This document shows, in pieces, positions 34,301 to 46,204 of a stretch of DNA of 64,000 nt. Source of the DNA: Agelas oroides (lineage: Eukaryota > Porifera > Demospongiae > Agelasida > Agelasidae); NCBI GenBank assembly GCA_949130485.1, contig OX422205.1, positions 4,322,415-4,386,414 on the forward strand. Reading direction: 5' to 3'. Every line of letters starts with the position of its first letter. The first letter of the stretch is position 1. The notes under the pieces were generated by a model. It did no database searches and had not been told where the DNA came from. It saw only the letters and a program-made list of their open reading frames with translations. Made by a program: the position numbers and the translations under genes.

Positions 34301-37300
34301 TCACATGCTGGTCATGTGACCATTACCATTACAAGTGTTACACACGTTCCACTGTTTTCTATCTGCCCAGCTTTACAAAGTGTCATACAAAGAGTGTTTT
34401 ACTGGCTGGCTAGCCTTTGTACTCATGAACTCCCACTCGGAGTTGACTGCTTCTACGTTTCTAAAATACTAGAAAATGTAGAACATTGTGGGGGCGAGCC
34501 TGAGCAAGCAGCTACTATGGCTACACATGAATAGACTATAAGCTTCACGCTGAAATCATGAGCTGAATCGCTAGCGTTTATGAGTGCCATTTGACTAAGT
34601 GCACGAGCACGTTCAATTTCTTAAATGCGCATTTAAAATTTATGGTATAAGCCCGCAAGCATGCATAGATATACACACACTTCCGCAATGCAGTCCCGCT
34701 AGTGTGGGGCTCGCTCAGGCTCGCCCCAATAATCCAAAACCTAGACAACACATAAGAGTGTTGCTCTTTACCCTCGTACCCAGGCTCTTTCTTGTGGAGA
34801 AAACAGGAAATGAGCCTGGCTAGGAGGCTAGTTGCTCCTCTCTTTCTTCTAGAGTTGTGTTTCCTAAGTAGTTATATCTACATTTGACCGATGTGTAAAA
34901 CGACCACCCCCCAGGGAGGAATATAGCTATTACTAATGTAGCTTTTATGCTCATGAGTGCCCGTTCAGAGTTGATTTCTAGGCTGCCTGTAAATTAATAT
35001 AGCTGACATGCCGACATTCCTTCCAAGTCCAAAGTGGTGCAGAGTGGATTTTGTTCATTCACACACTCTGTGAGAAACATGGGGAGGGAGTGGACATGAA
35101 CCATGGCAACCAGTACAATTCCTTATGTAGGGGGTATGCAAGATATTCACTAGGTGATATTTGTTGGTCAAATGGTCAACTAGAATTCATTATTTTGTTA
35201 TTGCCCCATGCTTGGATTTGGGTCAATATTCACAGTTTGGGGTCACCATTAATTCCTATGATGGTATGCATACGCATCCATGAATCACTTTCATCGCTTT
35301 AAATCGGATGTTTTAAATACCTACAACCAGCTGCTGAATTTAATGTGGTTTTATGTAACATACCAGAGGCTGCATGTATTGCGGACTGGTTCATAGGTTT
35401 CACATTACGCCAATATTTCCAGCTGAAGCAAGATGCTTCAAGTCATTTAGAGTGAAAATAAAAGTCTCAGCATGGGTTTCTTTCCTGATGGAGAGAATTT
35501 TCTGATTGGAGTCAGGCTGCCTGGTGTGAGACTAGAGCATTCAGTACCACTTCTGCAGTATATAGAGAGGATCATGAGAGCTGGTGGTTACCGAATGATC
35601 GTAGCTTAGTGGTCAGAGCACTGTGATGAGAGCAGTTTATGTCTTAGCCTCATTGCCAGCTTCTGGTGTATGGGCAGAGATAAAGGATTCTGATACTGCC
35701 GAGAACAACAAAGGAGTGATATTTTTCCATTATACATGTAGCTTGGTACTATGGTGCTAATCATTCGTCATACGAACCTCCAATTTCATTCTGTTGTATG
35801 TTCAGAGGAAGGGAGTGGACATTAACCATGGCAACCAGTACAATGGATTCTCATGTGACTTGCATTATAAAAAATTCTTGTCCGCTACTGCGAGCTCTCC
35901 CCGTTGCATATGTACATTCACGTGAGGCATATGACAATGTGGTATATCATGGCAGCGCTACTCCATATATCGTTTTACTGTATAGCTGGGGGGAAAAAAA
36001 ATTATAATCAGCAAAACGGCCTCCAACCAGCTGTAAATAGATACTGGCAGACTTAATTTTGGCAATTGGGGTTTGCAAAAATCATTATGTAAATTTTGCA
36101 TTTCCAAATGTTACAGTAGATGGATTGTTCTACAGAAAAAAGTTACCAGGTCTACATGTTTTTCAGCAGGCCTCCCTAGTACATACAAGTTTCAGGCCAT
36201 TCTCAGATGTGTACTTTCCCAATCATTTCCCTCAGCTAAGGCATATAGTTATCTTAACTTGCCAATTGCCAAACAGCCAAATTAAATTTTTTGCCAAATT
36301 TTACAGCTATATAGTGTTTCTCATCTTTTATGCTAGCACACCTAGTGCTCACAAAAAATTGCCTGTTTGATTATCATTCTCACTTAAGTAGTTCGGGTTA
36401 CAAATGATCAACACTGCAGTAACATTATACAGTTGTAGCCAGTTATTTTAGACCACTAGGACAACTAAACTGTGCATGAAGCCAAGCGTCTATGAAACTC
36501 TGCCCATCTGGAGTTGTTATTATCACCTCACACCCACTCCTTTACACCACATAGTTGTGGTTGCCATGGTAATAACACACTGAACCAATGTTTAGTCTGT
36601 CAGTGAAATGTGCTACATGTTCCAGACCACAAACTGCTGTGCAAGCAGTCAGCAGTCTGGTCTGGGAATGAGGCCATAAAAATGTGTTAGCCTTATTCCC
36701 AGCCCACCTCCCCCCCTTCCACTATGAAATGAGGAGCAGTTTGGAACAATAACATACGCAAGAGCGCATAAGAATGGAGGGCTGGAGTAAGAGCGTGTAA
36801 CTCCATAAATTTGAAACCGGTCGGAATTATTGTAACACGTACTGCACAGGCATGAGCCATTGTTCCTAAGCACGTGCCGGGTTCTATTTTTAGTTACGGT
36901 TCAATAATTTTGACCGGACTGTGGGCTTCTATTGGAGTTACACGCTCTTACTCTAGCCGCCTGTTCTTATGCGCTCTTGCATACGGAATACAACATTTAC
37001 CACTGGCTGTTGTAACTTATAGAACCAGTTGTTACTGACTGTGTATTTTTATTTCACAGACAAGCGGCTGGTTGGGAAGCCATTCATAATAGAAGGAGAG
37101 CACATCTTTTGCGGAGACCATGTAGGTCAATCATAAGAGCACTACAGTGTTAAACATAAGAGAGCTGTGACCCCATGTTTGATGACCTTAGCCTCGTTCC
37201 TAGGCTCTCCTTGCTCCTCTCCCCCCCCCCTTCTTAGCAGGAAGAGCCTGGGAATGAGGCTATGATGATCTGTGACAACACAAAGATATATGGACAACCA

Positions 37301-40300
37301 TATTGTCCAACCGGCTACATTACAATAGTCTTTACGTAGTCCTTCTGTAGGGAAAGCGGTACTTCATGAAAGCCTTTCCACATTTCCAATGCATGAACAA
37401 TCAACGAACCACATCTCCCTTATAAAACAGGCCTAGATGTTACATGACTGCAGTTTTGGCTAACTATGTGCATACCATGTGTAATACAAACACATACAGG
37501 ATTTAATTTGACAGCTCTCTCCAGTTGGCCAGCCTAGTCTCATTCCCAGACCTCATCCAGTGCATGCATCGCTTTCAGTATAACACCCGCTCGCAATACT
37601 GAGAGTGATTTGTGCTGGGGTTGGTTTTGGGTCTTGGACTAAGACTATTGGCTGGTCGTACGTATGTTGGCACATAACTTTGCTGTTATAATGGAAGCTA
37701 GTAAGACATTGGCACTCTTAGAGTGGAGCTGTTTCATATATAATAATATCTTGCCACTCCCCCTCCAGTGCAAACTCAGTTTTGAAGAAGCCCCAGCAGA
37801 GCACTTGAACACCAGCCAGATAAGTGAGGTAGGCCACTGTAAGAACTTGAGTTTATGAGTCCATTCACTGAAGCACTTGCTCACAGCTTTGGAGACAAAA
37901 TTCTAAAGCTGCAAGACAAAATCTCAAATGGAAAGCTTGTACTTGAGGCTTGGTGAAATAGGATTAATTAATTGTGTGGCTTGTGTCTGAGTAGTACATG
38001 AACGATCAACAAACCACATCTCCCTGACAAAAGACCAGCCTAGATGTTACCCACCCGATGTGCAGAACACCTTTTCAGCCAATACCAGGTCCCATCAGCT
38101 GTGCTAGGGTGACCGGAAAGTGGGATCTGCTATCTCGTGACAGTTAGGTGACTAAATAGTGGTGTCACAGCATTCCAAAAGTAGCATCTTTTCATGTGAT
38201 CACAGAGAAACAATTTGCACATGCATAACGGCTAGACTAACAAACAGAAGGGGTGGAGTCAAGGTTAGCACCCATTGAATTTTAGTTTCTCATTGGCCAC
38301 CAGCATAGAATGCCATTAGGAGCATCAGAGTCTGGGAATGAGACTAGGTCACGCGCACCAACTCCACTGAGAATGACCAACTGTGCTTTTAAAAAACAGT
38401 TCATTTATAGTTTTGAGACTTCAGCAAGCCACAGTTATGAATATTCACAGCACAATCAGGCATAATTACTGAGTGCATTAGCTCTAAATGAGGAATCTAT
38501 TCTTGGGATGTGCGTATGCACGTACGTACGTACGTGTCAGTCATGCTTCGGAATGTCAGTTTTCGCCCATGCTCAGGAACTCGGGCGTCACTGATACATG
38601 CATTACATGAGGACGTCAATGAAGGACGGAGTTGGGTGGGACAACGCTCCTCCCCCAGCTTTTGTTGCATACATTACGCAACAAAAATGGGGGAGAGGCA
38701 TAGAACTGAGCTAATACTCATCCTTGCTCCATTTTGTACACTATTTTGAGCCTCGCTCCAAGGCCTCTGCCCAACTTTATTTTGCATTGAAGCCTGACCG
38801 AATACCTGGGAATTAGGCTATCATACACTATCTATTCACATATCTTCCACATGAATGCACTCACACAGATGTCTGTAGCTATAAGACAGGAGGAAGATGC
38901 CCAGTCCACCAGCGAGTCATTGATAGAAGCTCTGGAGAGCATCAAAGTATCAAAGCCATCAGTTCCTAGACCCACCTGGCGGGCTTCCCCCCTTTCCATT
39001 GCGGACCCAGACCGACTCACAGATTACCCTGGCCACAGTGCTTCCCCAGATTCTGCCCTCTCAAGGTCCCCATGTGTCAGTTCCCATCGATCTTCCATCT
39101 CAACAATCAGCGAGAGCAGTCTTACTTCAGAAGGGTCAATCTCTGCTGACATGAGCAGGAAACCAGGAAGGAATATTCTCAAGAGGCCACATGGCCCACA
39201 CAGAAGATCAAAAAATCGAGTTCGATGGAATCTTCCTGTTGGAGAAGCCAGTGATAGTGACAACACTTCCTTAGAGTCATTTGACTCCAGTACAGCTGGA
39301 AGTGTGGTTTATCAGAGGGCACGAAATTCTGTGGCAGAATCAAGGAAGAACTGGCGTGAGTTTGAACGAAGCCCCTCTCATGGGTCTACTGGCCTCACTC
39401 CAACCCGCCACTTCCACTCAGTCAGCTTGCCATCTCCTATACAGCAGCAGAGATACCCACAAAACATGTGGTCTCCCTCCCATTCCCCAGGGCCACCATT
39501 TGAAGGTCTACAGAGTTCCCCCCTAAGGGTCTCTACTGTTGCAGTGAGTGAACCTCCTGGAAGTAGAACAGTTGGGCGCTTTAGACAAAGTCCTCTGTTC
39601 AGTAGCTCCCCAACAAGGCCATCGCCATCTAGACAGAGGAGCAACAGGATAACCCACTCAACTCCCGTGCAGAGATGCAGTAGTGATACAACCGTTGTGA
39701 CCACTCAGACTGGCTATTACAATTCCAGAAGTGATGGGAAAAGGAATCTGCAGTCAGGCAGCTATACCCACATGAATAATGGGATTGATTCACCGATAGG
39801 CATCTCTCCCCTCAAGCTTGACCACAGTAATCTTTCAGAACTTGAAGCTAGTACACTCAATGAGAGATATAAGAGGCACTTGTTCGAATTTCCCCAGCCA
39901 CATTCACAACCAAAGCAAAGTCAGAGGAAGTCTTCTGCTCCTCCAGCCTACAGTGGCATCATCACACGCCCCAGTGCCAGCAGCTTTGAGGATGACGCAG
40001 ACGATTATGACCACTTGAGTCCATGCACCAATGAGAAGGGTAAGGATGGTCGAGTTCCCATGCCTCTGAATGACCTTTACTGTGAGAAAGATATAGATGA
40101 AGCCCTGAAGGAGCTCGAATATGAGAAAAGTGGACAGGAATCACAACTGACCAATGAAGTAAGGCCACCCCCACTTCCTCCACGGAGGAGACACTCCTCA
40201 ATGCAAAGGGAAGAAACGTTGAACAAGCAGCAAGGAACTGTATTACTACCACATCACAATGGACTGCTAATCCAAGACTCAAGGTTCTCAGTGGAATTAC

Positions 40301-42599
40301 CCAGAGGAGCCATCTCTCCTGGCTCACGGAACCAGATAGCAAGCAAGCAGAGCCAGTTTGATCAACAGGATCCCCCTCCAGTTCCACTCAAGAAGCATCA
40401 AATTTGCAGAGTAGACAGAGATCAAGATGGCAACCCCTGTTATCCTTCCAAAGGTTCAGCACCTCTCAAGGGAAAGTACAAGCCTCTTCCACCACTACCT
40501 GAGGACTCACAACAAGCTTCCACACAGGTTCATACATCTACACTTTCAAAGCAACAGGAAGCACAGCTCATCCTTCCTCTACCTCATGGCGACATTTCCA
40601 CTGGTGAAGAAGACATGCTGGGCATTACCCAAGACAATGAGGACATATTGCCACCACCTCCTGAGTTTGCTGCGGCACCTGAAAAACATTTTCAAAACAA
40701 TGAACCGGGCAGTGATGGTGACCTATCTCAGCCTCTTAGCAGTGTTTCTAACAGTACCCTAATTGGTGACCAGGAAGAACCCAGTCCAATATCTTCCCGC
40801 AAGAATGTTAAGCCCAAAACTACATCATTAGGAGAATTGGAAGACCCAAGCTTAAAGCAGGCTAAACTCCAGAAGTGTCAGAGTTCAAGAGGTGATGTAA
40901 ACAGAATTCCTGTGCATCCGACTCCTCAAGTTCACCCCCTTACCCCATCATTATCATGGCATCCAGACCATAGTGTGAAGGGTGGAAATCCGGTCACAGC
41001 GAAACCTAACAACCCCCACAAAAACTCACCACATGGCAACCTGAAGCATACTCTACACACAGGTCCTGACTTACCTGTGGAGGGATACAGTGTGAAGCTA
41101 GTACAAACTGCTGCCCAAGCTAACACAAAGCCAAACCTCCCCTTACCCATGCCCAACCGGAGGCTGAATCATACCAACCAGTATCCCAATCTGTTGGTGC
41201 ACACGCAAGGAAAGGTGCAGCCACCAGCAAAATCAGCTCAGAAAGAAGCAACAACAAACGCAACAAATGCTCCAATTCCTTGTTACAAGAAAAGTCTAGA
41301 GACTGCATTTACAGAAGGAAATCTGCTCAAGAATACCAACCATATCTCTGCACACACCAAACCGAGACAAAGACAAACATCAGAAGAATTAAGCAGGAGC
41401 AGTAAATCAGCTGCAAACAGTCAAGAAGGCCACCACAGTATCCATCTCAGAAGAACAACCAGTTCATCCCATCGTCCACAACCTATACATCCTGCCAACA
41501 TTATTACACAGTTCTCACCTGAAGAGCAACAGTTCCTTCAGACATTTTGCTCTAGCCAGAAACCACCCACAATGAAACCTGTAATCCATGACACAGCAAC
41601 ATCCATTGAGCAGATGATGGCCGAGTTGGAGAGCGATGGAAGTGAAGATGAAAAAAAGCCTTGTGGTAAGCTAACCACAGTACATGTATTCACTTCCATG
41701 TAATTATGCATTTAATAGAAGGTACTTTAGAAGCATGCATACACTGAACATCAAGAGTTATACTACAAGTCATGTATACAGCTGAAACACATTCATATTT
41801 GTTTATCTTCACCTGTTATGCAGGTATCTGTGGTGTATGCAGCAAGGCAATTCTGAATAACAAGGACCTTATCTCCCATGACAGCTACGGCTACCATGCC
41901 AAGTGTTTCCGCTGTGCTATGTGCCGTACGTTGCATTTCCACTCATTAGCTAAACCATGACAGAGATGTAGATAGATTGATTGATAGATAGATATAGACA
42001 GATAGATAGACAGCACCCCCCCCCAGCCTCGTTCCCAGGCCCTGCGCGTTCGTCGCTTGCAGTACGAAATTCGCGCAGAGGGCCTGGGCTCGTTCATCAC
42101 GTGATGTGTGCTGCAGCTACGTCACGTCAATTCTACTGGAATTAATGATGTCATAGATGAGCTAGCGCCCAGTTTAGCGTTGAAAGAGGCCCACAGAGAT
42201 CACAGTAATGGTTCGTGTGCAAACTTACCTAAGTGTTAAAAGTCTCGGCAGCGAAAGAGCACAAGCTGCCATGTTTAGCTGGATAGTAGACGTCTATATA
42301 ATTCAGATACCTTGCCACATCGTGTTACTAGGTCGACCCTGGATTTCGACTCCTCGTCTTCTTCAGCTCGAGTTTACTATTGTAGTCTATCGTACGCGCG
42401 TGACCTGTTTCAGGTTCTTCCAACTCCATTTGTGGTTATCTCTACAACCAATGCTGCAACACGGCGCGGCCATATCTGGTGTGACGTAAAATTACGGCTG
42501 CGGCACACATCACGTGATGAACGAGCCCAGGCCCTCTGCGCGAATTTCGTACTGCAAGCGACGAACGCGCAGGGCCTGGGAACGAGGCTACCCCCCCCC

Positions 42600-42630
<31 letters not shown>

Positions 42631-44198
42631 ACACACACACACTCTTTATAGCCATCTTTCTCTCTTAGCTCCAAACCTTTTTCTGAAGTGCTCTGAACGT
42701 TAATTATACATGCAAACAAGCTACTGTTCAAGTTCATGAATACAATTTTTGTGCAGGATGCTCTCTGAAAGGGAAGAATCTGTATAAAGTAAGGAACAAA
42801 CTGCTGTGCAGGGATGACTATCCAGTAAGTTGAAAGAAACTAGCACAGTCACATCAAAACATGCAGCTATCATGTACATGTATATATCTCTGATGTTGTG
42901 ATTGCTTATTGTTCTCAGAAGTATGAAGTACAGACAAGTCAGCCAGCAAATTTCAGAAGATTAAAACAGCAGGTAAAAACAAATGACTCTATGTACCACC
43001 TCTGCTGCTTTGGCCTACAAGTACAATATACTTACTGCAAGCAGCAAAGCATCACATAGATGATAAATCTGATGCCAGATGGGAAATATTTTACTCCACA
43101 AGATGCATGCATGTAATGATTATTAGTAACTCTTGTGACGTACTGTCACGCGAAAATCGGTCCTACCCAAAAGTGATCCCCCGGACCGATTTTGGCTGCC
43201 AAAAATGGTCCCCCCAGACCACTTTCGGTTGCCAAAAATGGTCATATCTTGCCAAAACTGGTCCTAGCAGGACCAAATTTGGCAACCAAAATCGGTCAGG
43301 GGGACCAATTTTTGGCAGCCGAAAGTGGTCCCCCGGACCAGTTTGGGTTGCTACGAATGGTCCTGCTTCCCTATTCTGACTGCTGAGAAGGCTGAGTAGG
43401 AACAGGTACATGCAAGCAATTTACATGAAACAAACAGAAAGGACATAGCTAGCTACACATGCTTTTAGCATCTATGCTTTTAGCGAGTATAGGCTAACAG
43501 TCGGATGACAGACAAGCGATAGCCTAAGGCGTGTAGTTTTTATGCCATGACTGAAATTTTCAGACTCAAACGTTAGTCTGCGCAGTAGGTCTCTCTTCAT
43601 CTCTCTTCTCAATACAGTGTGCTAGAATCTGAGTACACAGTATAGATTAGCATGATCGCCAATTCCTCACCGAAGTAAATAGAGTGCGCATACGGACCAT
43701 TTTTGGCAAGGGGGGACCAATTTTGGCTGCCAATTTTGGTCCGCCCAGACCATTTTTTACCCCGGACCAAAATTTTCGTGACAGTACTGCAAGTGATAAT
43801 TGTTCAGAATCAGTTGCTCGACGATGTAGAACTTCTCATGTTTTTGTCGCTTGTAGTACGGCTACGTAGCACTTCGATAAGCTACTGAAGCAGCTGCTCC
43901 AGTTGTTTGTTTCACTCAAGAAGAAAAGCCGGTTGTGGCATAAACCAGAAACGTCTATTGCATTTGCATGGATACATGAGATAGATCATACTTTCTTAAT
44001 GACGATGACCACCTACTGTCACCTACAGTCACACCTCTAAATCTTAAACAGCTACTACAGAAGATGCATCCAATCTTTGTATAATCCTTTGTAACTGTTT
44101 TTTCTGTAATGCAGGTGACCCACCCTCTCCAGTCACACCAACAGCAGCAGCATTCCTACCACACATCACTGACTGGAGGAAGAGTGACCTCCGTATAA
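31389..44198 (+). CDS. LIM / long proline-rich linker / LIM scaffold protein
   Basis: Nine exons: 31389-31431, 33017-33112, 37060-37121, 37769-37828, 38869-41665, 41824-41925, 42757-42824, 42919-42972 and 44115-44198; total 3366 nt, 1121 residues, all phases consistent. An in-frame ATG at 31275 would add 38 residues. LIM1 (residues about 16-70) has CLKC, HARCLQCSTC and the last pair CGDH. Exon 5 (about 930 residues) is Ser/Pro-rich and disordered, with SH3-type RPPPLPPRR, KPLPPLPED and DPPPVPLKK, and LD-like helices LIEALESIK and SIEQMMAELESD at its two ends. LIM2 has CGVC, HAKCFRCAMC and CRDD: eight zinc ligands, the last being Asp. A Gln/His-rich tail follows. It suggests an actin or adhesion scaffold; I know no named family with this layout. 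Confidence 0.85.
31432..33016 (+). other. LIM-gene intron 1, with a MITE
   Basis: No exon seen. It contains the inverted-repeat element at 32498-32880; the rest is AT-rich sequence without recognisable features. Confidence 0.5.
32498..32880. mobile_element. About 380-bp inverted-repeat element with AT-rich core
   Basis: The left arm GGCACCCAAGTATGGGGTGCC, followed by AAATGTCAAAAT, pairs with right-arm ATTTTGACATATGGCACCCC at 32835-32855. Inside are a second inverted pair (CGGCACCGG / CCGGTGCCG), a telomere-like GGGTAAGGGTTAGGG (32583-32600) and repeats of TATATCATGATATTTAGCTA. Confidence 0.7.
35590..35640 (+). mobile_element. Fragment of a tRNA-derived SINE
   Basis: GATCGTAGCTTAGTGGTCAG followed by AGCACTG resembles an A-box half (compare 12045). 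No B-box follows. Confidence 0.35.
36750..36985. mobile_element. Inverted-repeat element, GCAAGAGCGCATAAGAA family
   Basis: GCAAGAGCGCATAAGAA … GAGTAAGAGCGTGTAACTCC on the left is mirrored on the right as GGAGTTACACGCTCTTACTC … TTCTTATGCGCTCTTGC. A single-ended copy of the same family lies at 8365-8465 (AGAGCACATAAGAACGGGCG). Confidence 0.8.
37180..37271. mobile_element. 74-bp MITE with near-perfect 9-bp duplication
   Basis: TAGCCTCGTTCCTAGGCTCT … AGAGCCTGGGAATGAGGCTA spans 37189-37262. Flanks are TGATGACCT and TGATGATCT (8 of 9). Confidence 0.8.
37530..37650. mobile_element. Degraded inverted-repeat element in LIM-gene intron 3
   Basis: TAGTCTCATTCCCAGACC at the left and internal arms GATCGCTTTCAGTAT-like / ATACTGAGAGTGATT-like resemble the 44895 family; the right end is mutated (GGACTAAGAC). 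Confidence 0.55.
38640..38697. repeat. Near-perfect hairpin
   Basis: CTCCTCCCCCAGCTTTTGTTGC, then an 8-base loop, then GCAACAAAAATGGGGGAGAG. It sits in the intron before the large LIM-gene exon. Confidence 0.7.
42026..42591. mobile_element. 566-bp element with about 85-bp terminal inverted repeats, flanked by C runs
   Basis: AGCCTCGTTCCCAGGCCCTG … is mirrored exactly for about 85 bp at the right end (… CAGGGCCTGGGAACGAGGCT). The core is unrelated single-copy sequence. It lies between a C9 run on the left and a run of about 30 C plus (CA)n on the right. Confidence 0.85.
42592..42642 (+). repeat. Poly-C followed by (CA)n
   Basis: About 28 C then about 13 CA units, directly abutting the preceding element. 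Confidence 0.9.
43143..43784. mobile_element. 642-bp TA-flanked MITE with internal GGACC…TTTTGGC repeats
   Basis: Termini CTGTCACGCGAAAATCGGTCC and GGACC … ATTTTCGTGACAG are inverted; TA flanks both ends (43141-43142 and 43785-43786), as in Tc1/mariner-type insertions. The left 230 bp contains about eight copies of a motif like TGGTCCCCCGGACCA … TTTTGGC(A/T)GCC in both orientations; the right 100 bp contains several more. The middle 300 bp is unrelated. It lies in the last LIM-gene intron. Confidence 0.75.
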
Positions 44199-44589
44199 CA
44201 ACCCAAATCCCACTTAACATAATACTGCACATTGATGTGTTGTTCGGTGTTGTATTGTATTTAGCATTGTGTTCATTATTAATTTCTATGCTCAAAGCTC
44301 TAATCGTGCAGATAGGGGTTATTATGATTATGTTGTTGATTGGCAATGCATGCAACCAGGTGTAGTAAAGCTTATTATATCAAATACACAAATGATGGAT
44401 TGTGCAAGAACTGTAGCTATTTATAATTACGGCAGTCTACTGCACACTAGTCAGTCATATATATTTGTGCTGGCTGACCTATATAGATGTTGCTGAGTGG
44501 TCTATAGCTAATCTACAAATTAGTCAGATTGAAGTTGCGGTCATCAAACAAGAATGCACCGCGGGAGTGGTACTGCATACGTAGTAGTA

Positions 44590-44840
44590 CTGGACAGCAT
44601 AAGGACAGGACTGGTCAGCGAAAGGACAAGCCTGGACAGCAGTAGGGACAAGTCTGGACAGCATAAAGACAGGACTGGTCAGCGAAAGGACAAGCCTGGA
44701 CAGCAGTAGGAACAGCGTAGGGACAAGTCTGGACAGCCGGCATAAGGAAAAGACTGTACATCATTAGGACGACTCTGGACAGCACAAGGACAAGACTGGA
44801 CAGCATTAGGAAAAGATTTGACAGCATTAGGACAGCACTG
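44590..44840 (+). repeat. GGACAGCAT satellite, left block
   Basis: Tandem units of about 20-21 bp of the form GGACAGCATAAGGACAAGACT with variants. The same satellite resumes at 48036 after the transposon nest. Confidence 0.85.
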
Positions 44841-44894
44841 CAGTGGCGGATTTAGGGAGGGTAAAGGGGGGTGCAAATGTACCCCCCTTTGGGG

Positions 44895-45282
44895 TAGTCT
44901 CGCAAGCCAGACCCAACCAACCCCAGCGTGGATCGCTTTCAGTATCACACACGGGGAAGGAAGGGTCTGGTGACTCTCGGTAGGTTTCCGTGTGCAGGTG
45001 GAATGCATTAACGCAGAAAGTCACGAGGTTAATATTTGATAAAGCCATTAATTAAGTAGGTGCTATGAGCGCTAGCGTGGGTAACGAACTTCGCCACTAC
45101 GCTCTTCCTATTCAGCGGTTTCACACGTCGAGATTATGTGACCGTAGCCAATCAGATTGTCTACGCGCCAATCGCGACGTAGCACACGGAAACCTACCGA
45201 AAGTCACCAGACCCTTCCTTCCCCGTGCGTGATACTGAAAGCGATCCGCGCTGGGGTTGGTTGGGTCTGGCTTGCGAGACTA
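44895..45282. mobile_element. 388-bp MITE with a perfect 9-bp target duplication
   Basis: TAGTCTCGCAAGCCAGACCC … GGGTCTGGCTTGCGAGACTA, with inverted arms of about 90 bp that include GATCGCTTTCAGTATC and GTCACCAGACCCTTCCTTCC-type sequence. CCTTTGGGG immediately precedes and follows it. Confidence 0.92.
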
Positions 45283-45434
45283 CCTTTGGGGCTAGTAGTG
45301 TATTTTTGCGTACATAACTGCACGAGTCCATCAAATTATTATGCAGCAGTGGCATGCAGCAACAACAACCAGGCACAGTTACACACTCACGTAGCTATCA
45401 GTTCCTTACTTACTCAGATCTCCAGACGTTTGAC

Positions 45435-46147
45435 TAGTCTCGTAAGCCAGACACACTTCCGCAAGAGAGGGAAGGGTCTGGTGAACTGCGTATACAAGCC
45501 TTGTCCCACCGGAATGCAATAGAGCGTTCTCAGCACGTGATCACAATTCCGTATACTAGGAATGAACCGCCATTTTGGTGTACAACTTGTACAGTATGTT
45601 ATTAGCAGTATATGCGATATCGATTAAAACACCCACAGGTAAGCGTTTATATAGCTGTTTTAACTTATGTAGCAATGGTATTTTGTCCGATTCAACACAT
45701 ATTAGAAGCATTATAAGTATATCACTCATTTCGTGAAGATCGCCATAGAAGCTCCTATCTCGTTGTGCACCAAAATGGCGGCTGTTTTCTGATTTCCTTC
45801 GTAATCTCGAACGTAATGACGTCACGTGCAATCGCTCTATTAGCTGGATGACGTAACCAGATTTCAAATAATGCACTCTTGAATTAGCTGTTGCGGGGTA
45901 AGCACGCTCCCTGAAGACTATTCTCGAAGTGTTTTTACAGTTCCTGTAGTAGCGGGAAAGATGTCCTAGCTCTCTTTCGCTGTTTTCAAGACTGTTATCG
46001 CTACTGAAACAATTATGTAATGTGTCATGTGACAAAATACTGCAACGTGATTGGGGCGCACTGTACAGTGCGCCGGGACAAGGCTTGTATACGCAGTTCA
46101 CCAGACCCTTCCCTCTCTTGCGGAAGTGGGTCTGGCTTACGAGACTA
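45435..46147. mobile_element. 713-bp MITE with a 9-bp target duplication (8 of 9)
   Basis: TAGTCTCGTAAGCCAGACAC … GTGGGTCTGGCTTACGAGACTA (the last 20 bases are the mirrored end), with arms of about 75 bp. Flanks ACGTTTGAC and ACGTTGGAC. A 265-codon minus-strand frame (46353-45556) crosses the right terminus and is not a credible gene. Confidence 0.88.
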
Positions 46148-46204
46148 ACGTTGGACTTAGCAATATTACGTGTCTCATGAATGCATTCACGTGACCAGAA
46201 GTGG

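Larger units (their letters stand above)
33113..37059 (+). other. LIM-gene intron 2 (3.9 kb), repeat-rich
   Basis: Contains GGGAATGAGGC-type inverted repeats (33140-33235, 33350-33690, 36620-36675), a SINE A-box fragment near 35597, a duplicated 45-bp segment (35085 and 35812), the dispersed repeat at 34687 and the element at 36750-36985. No exon seen. Confidence 0.5.
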
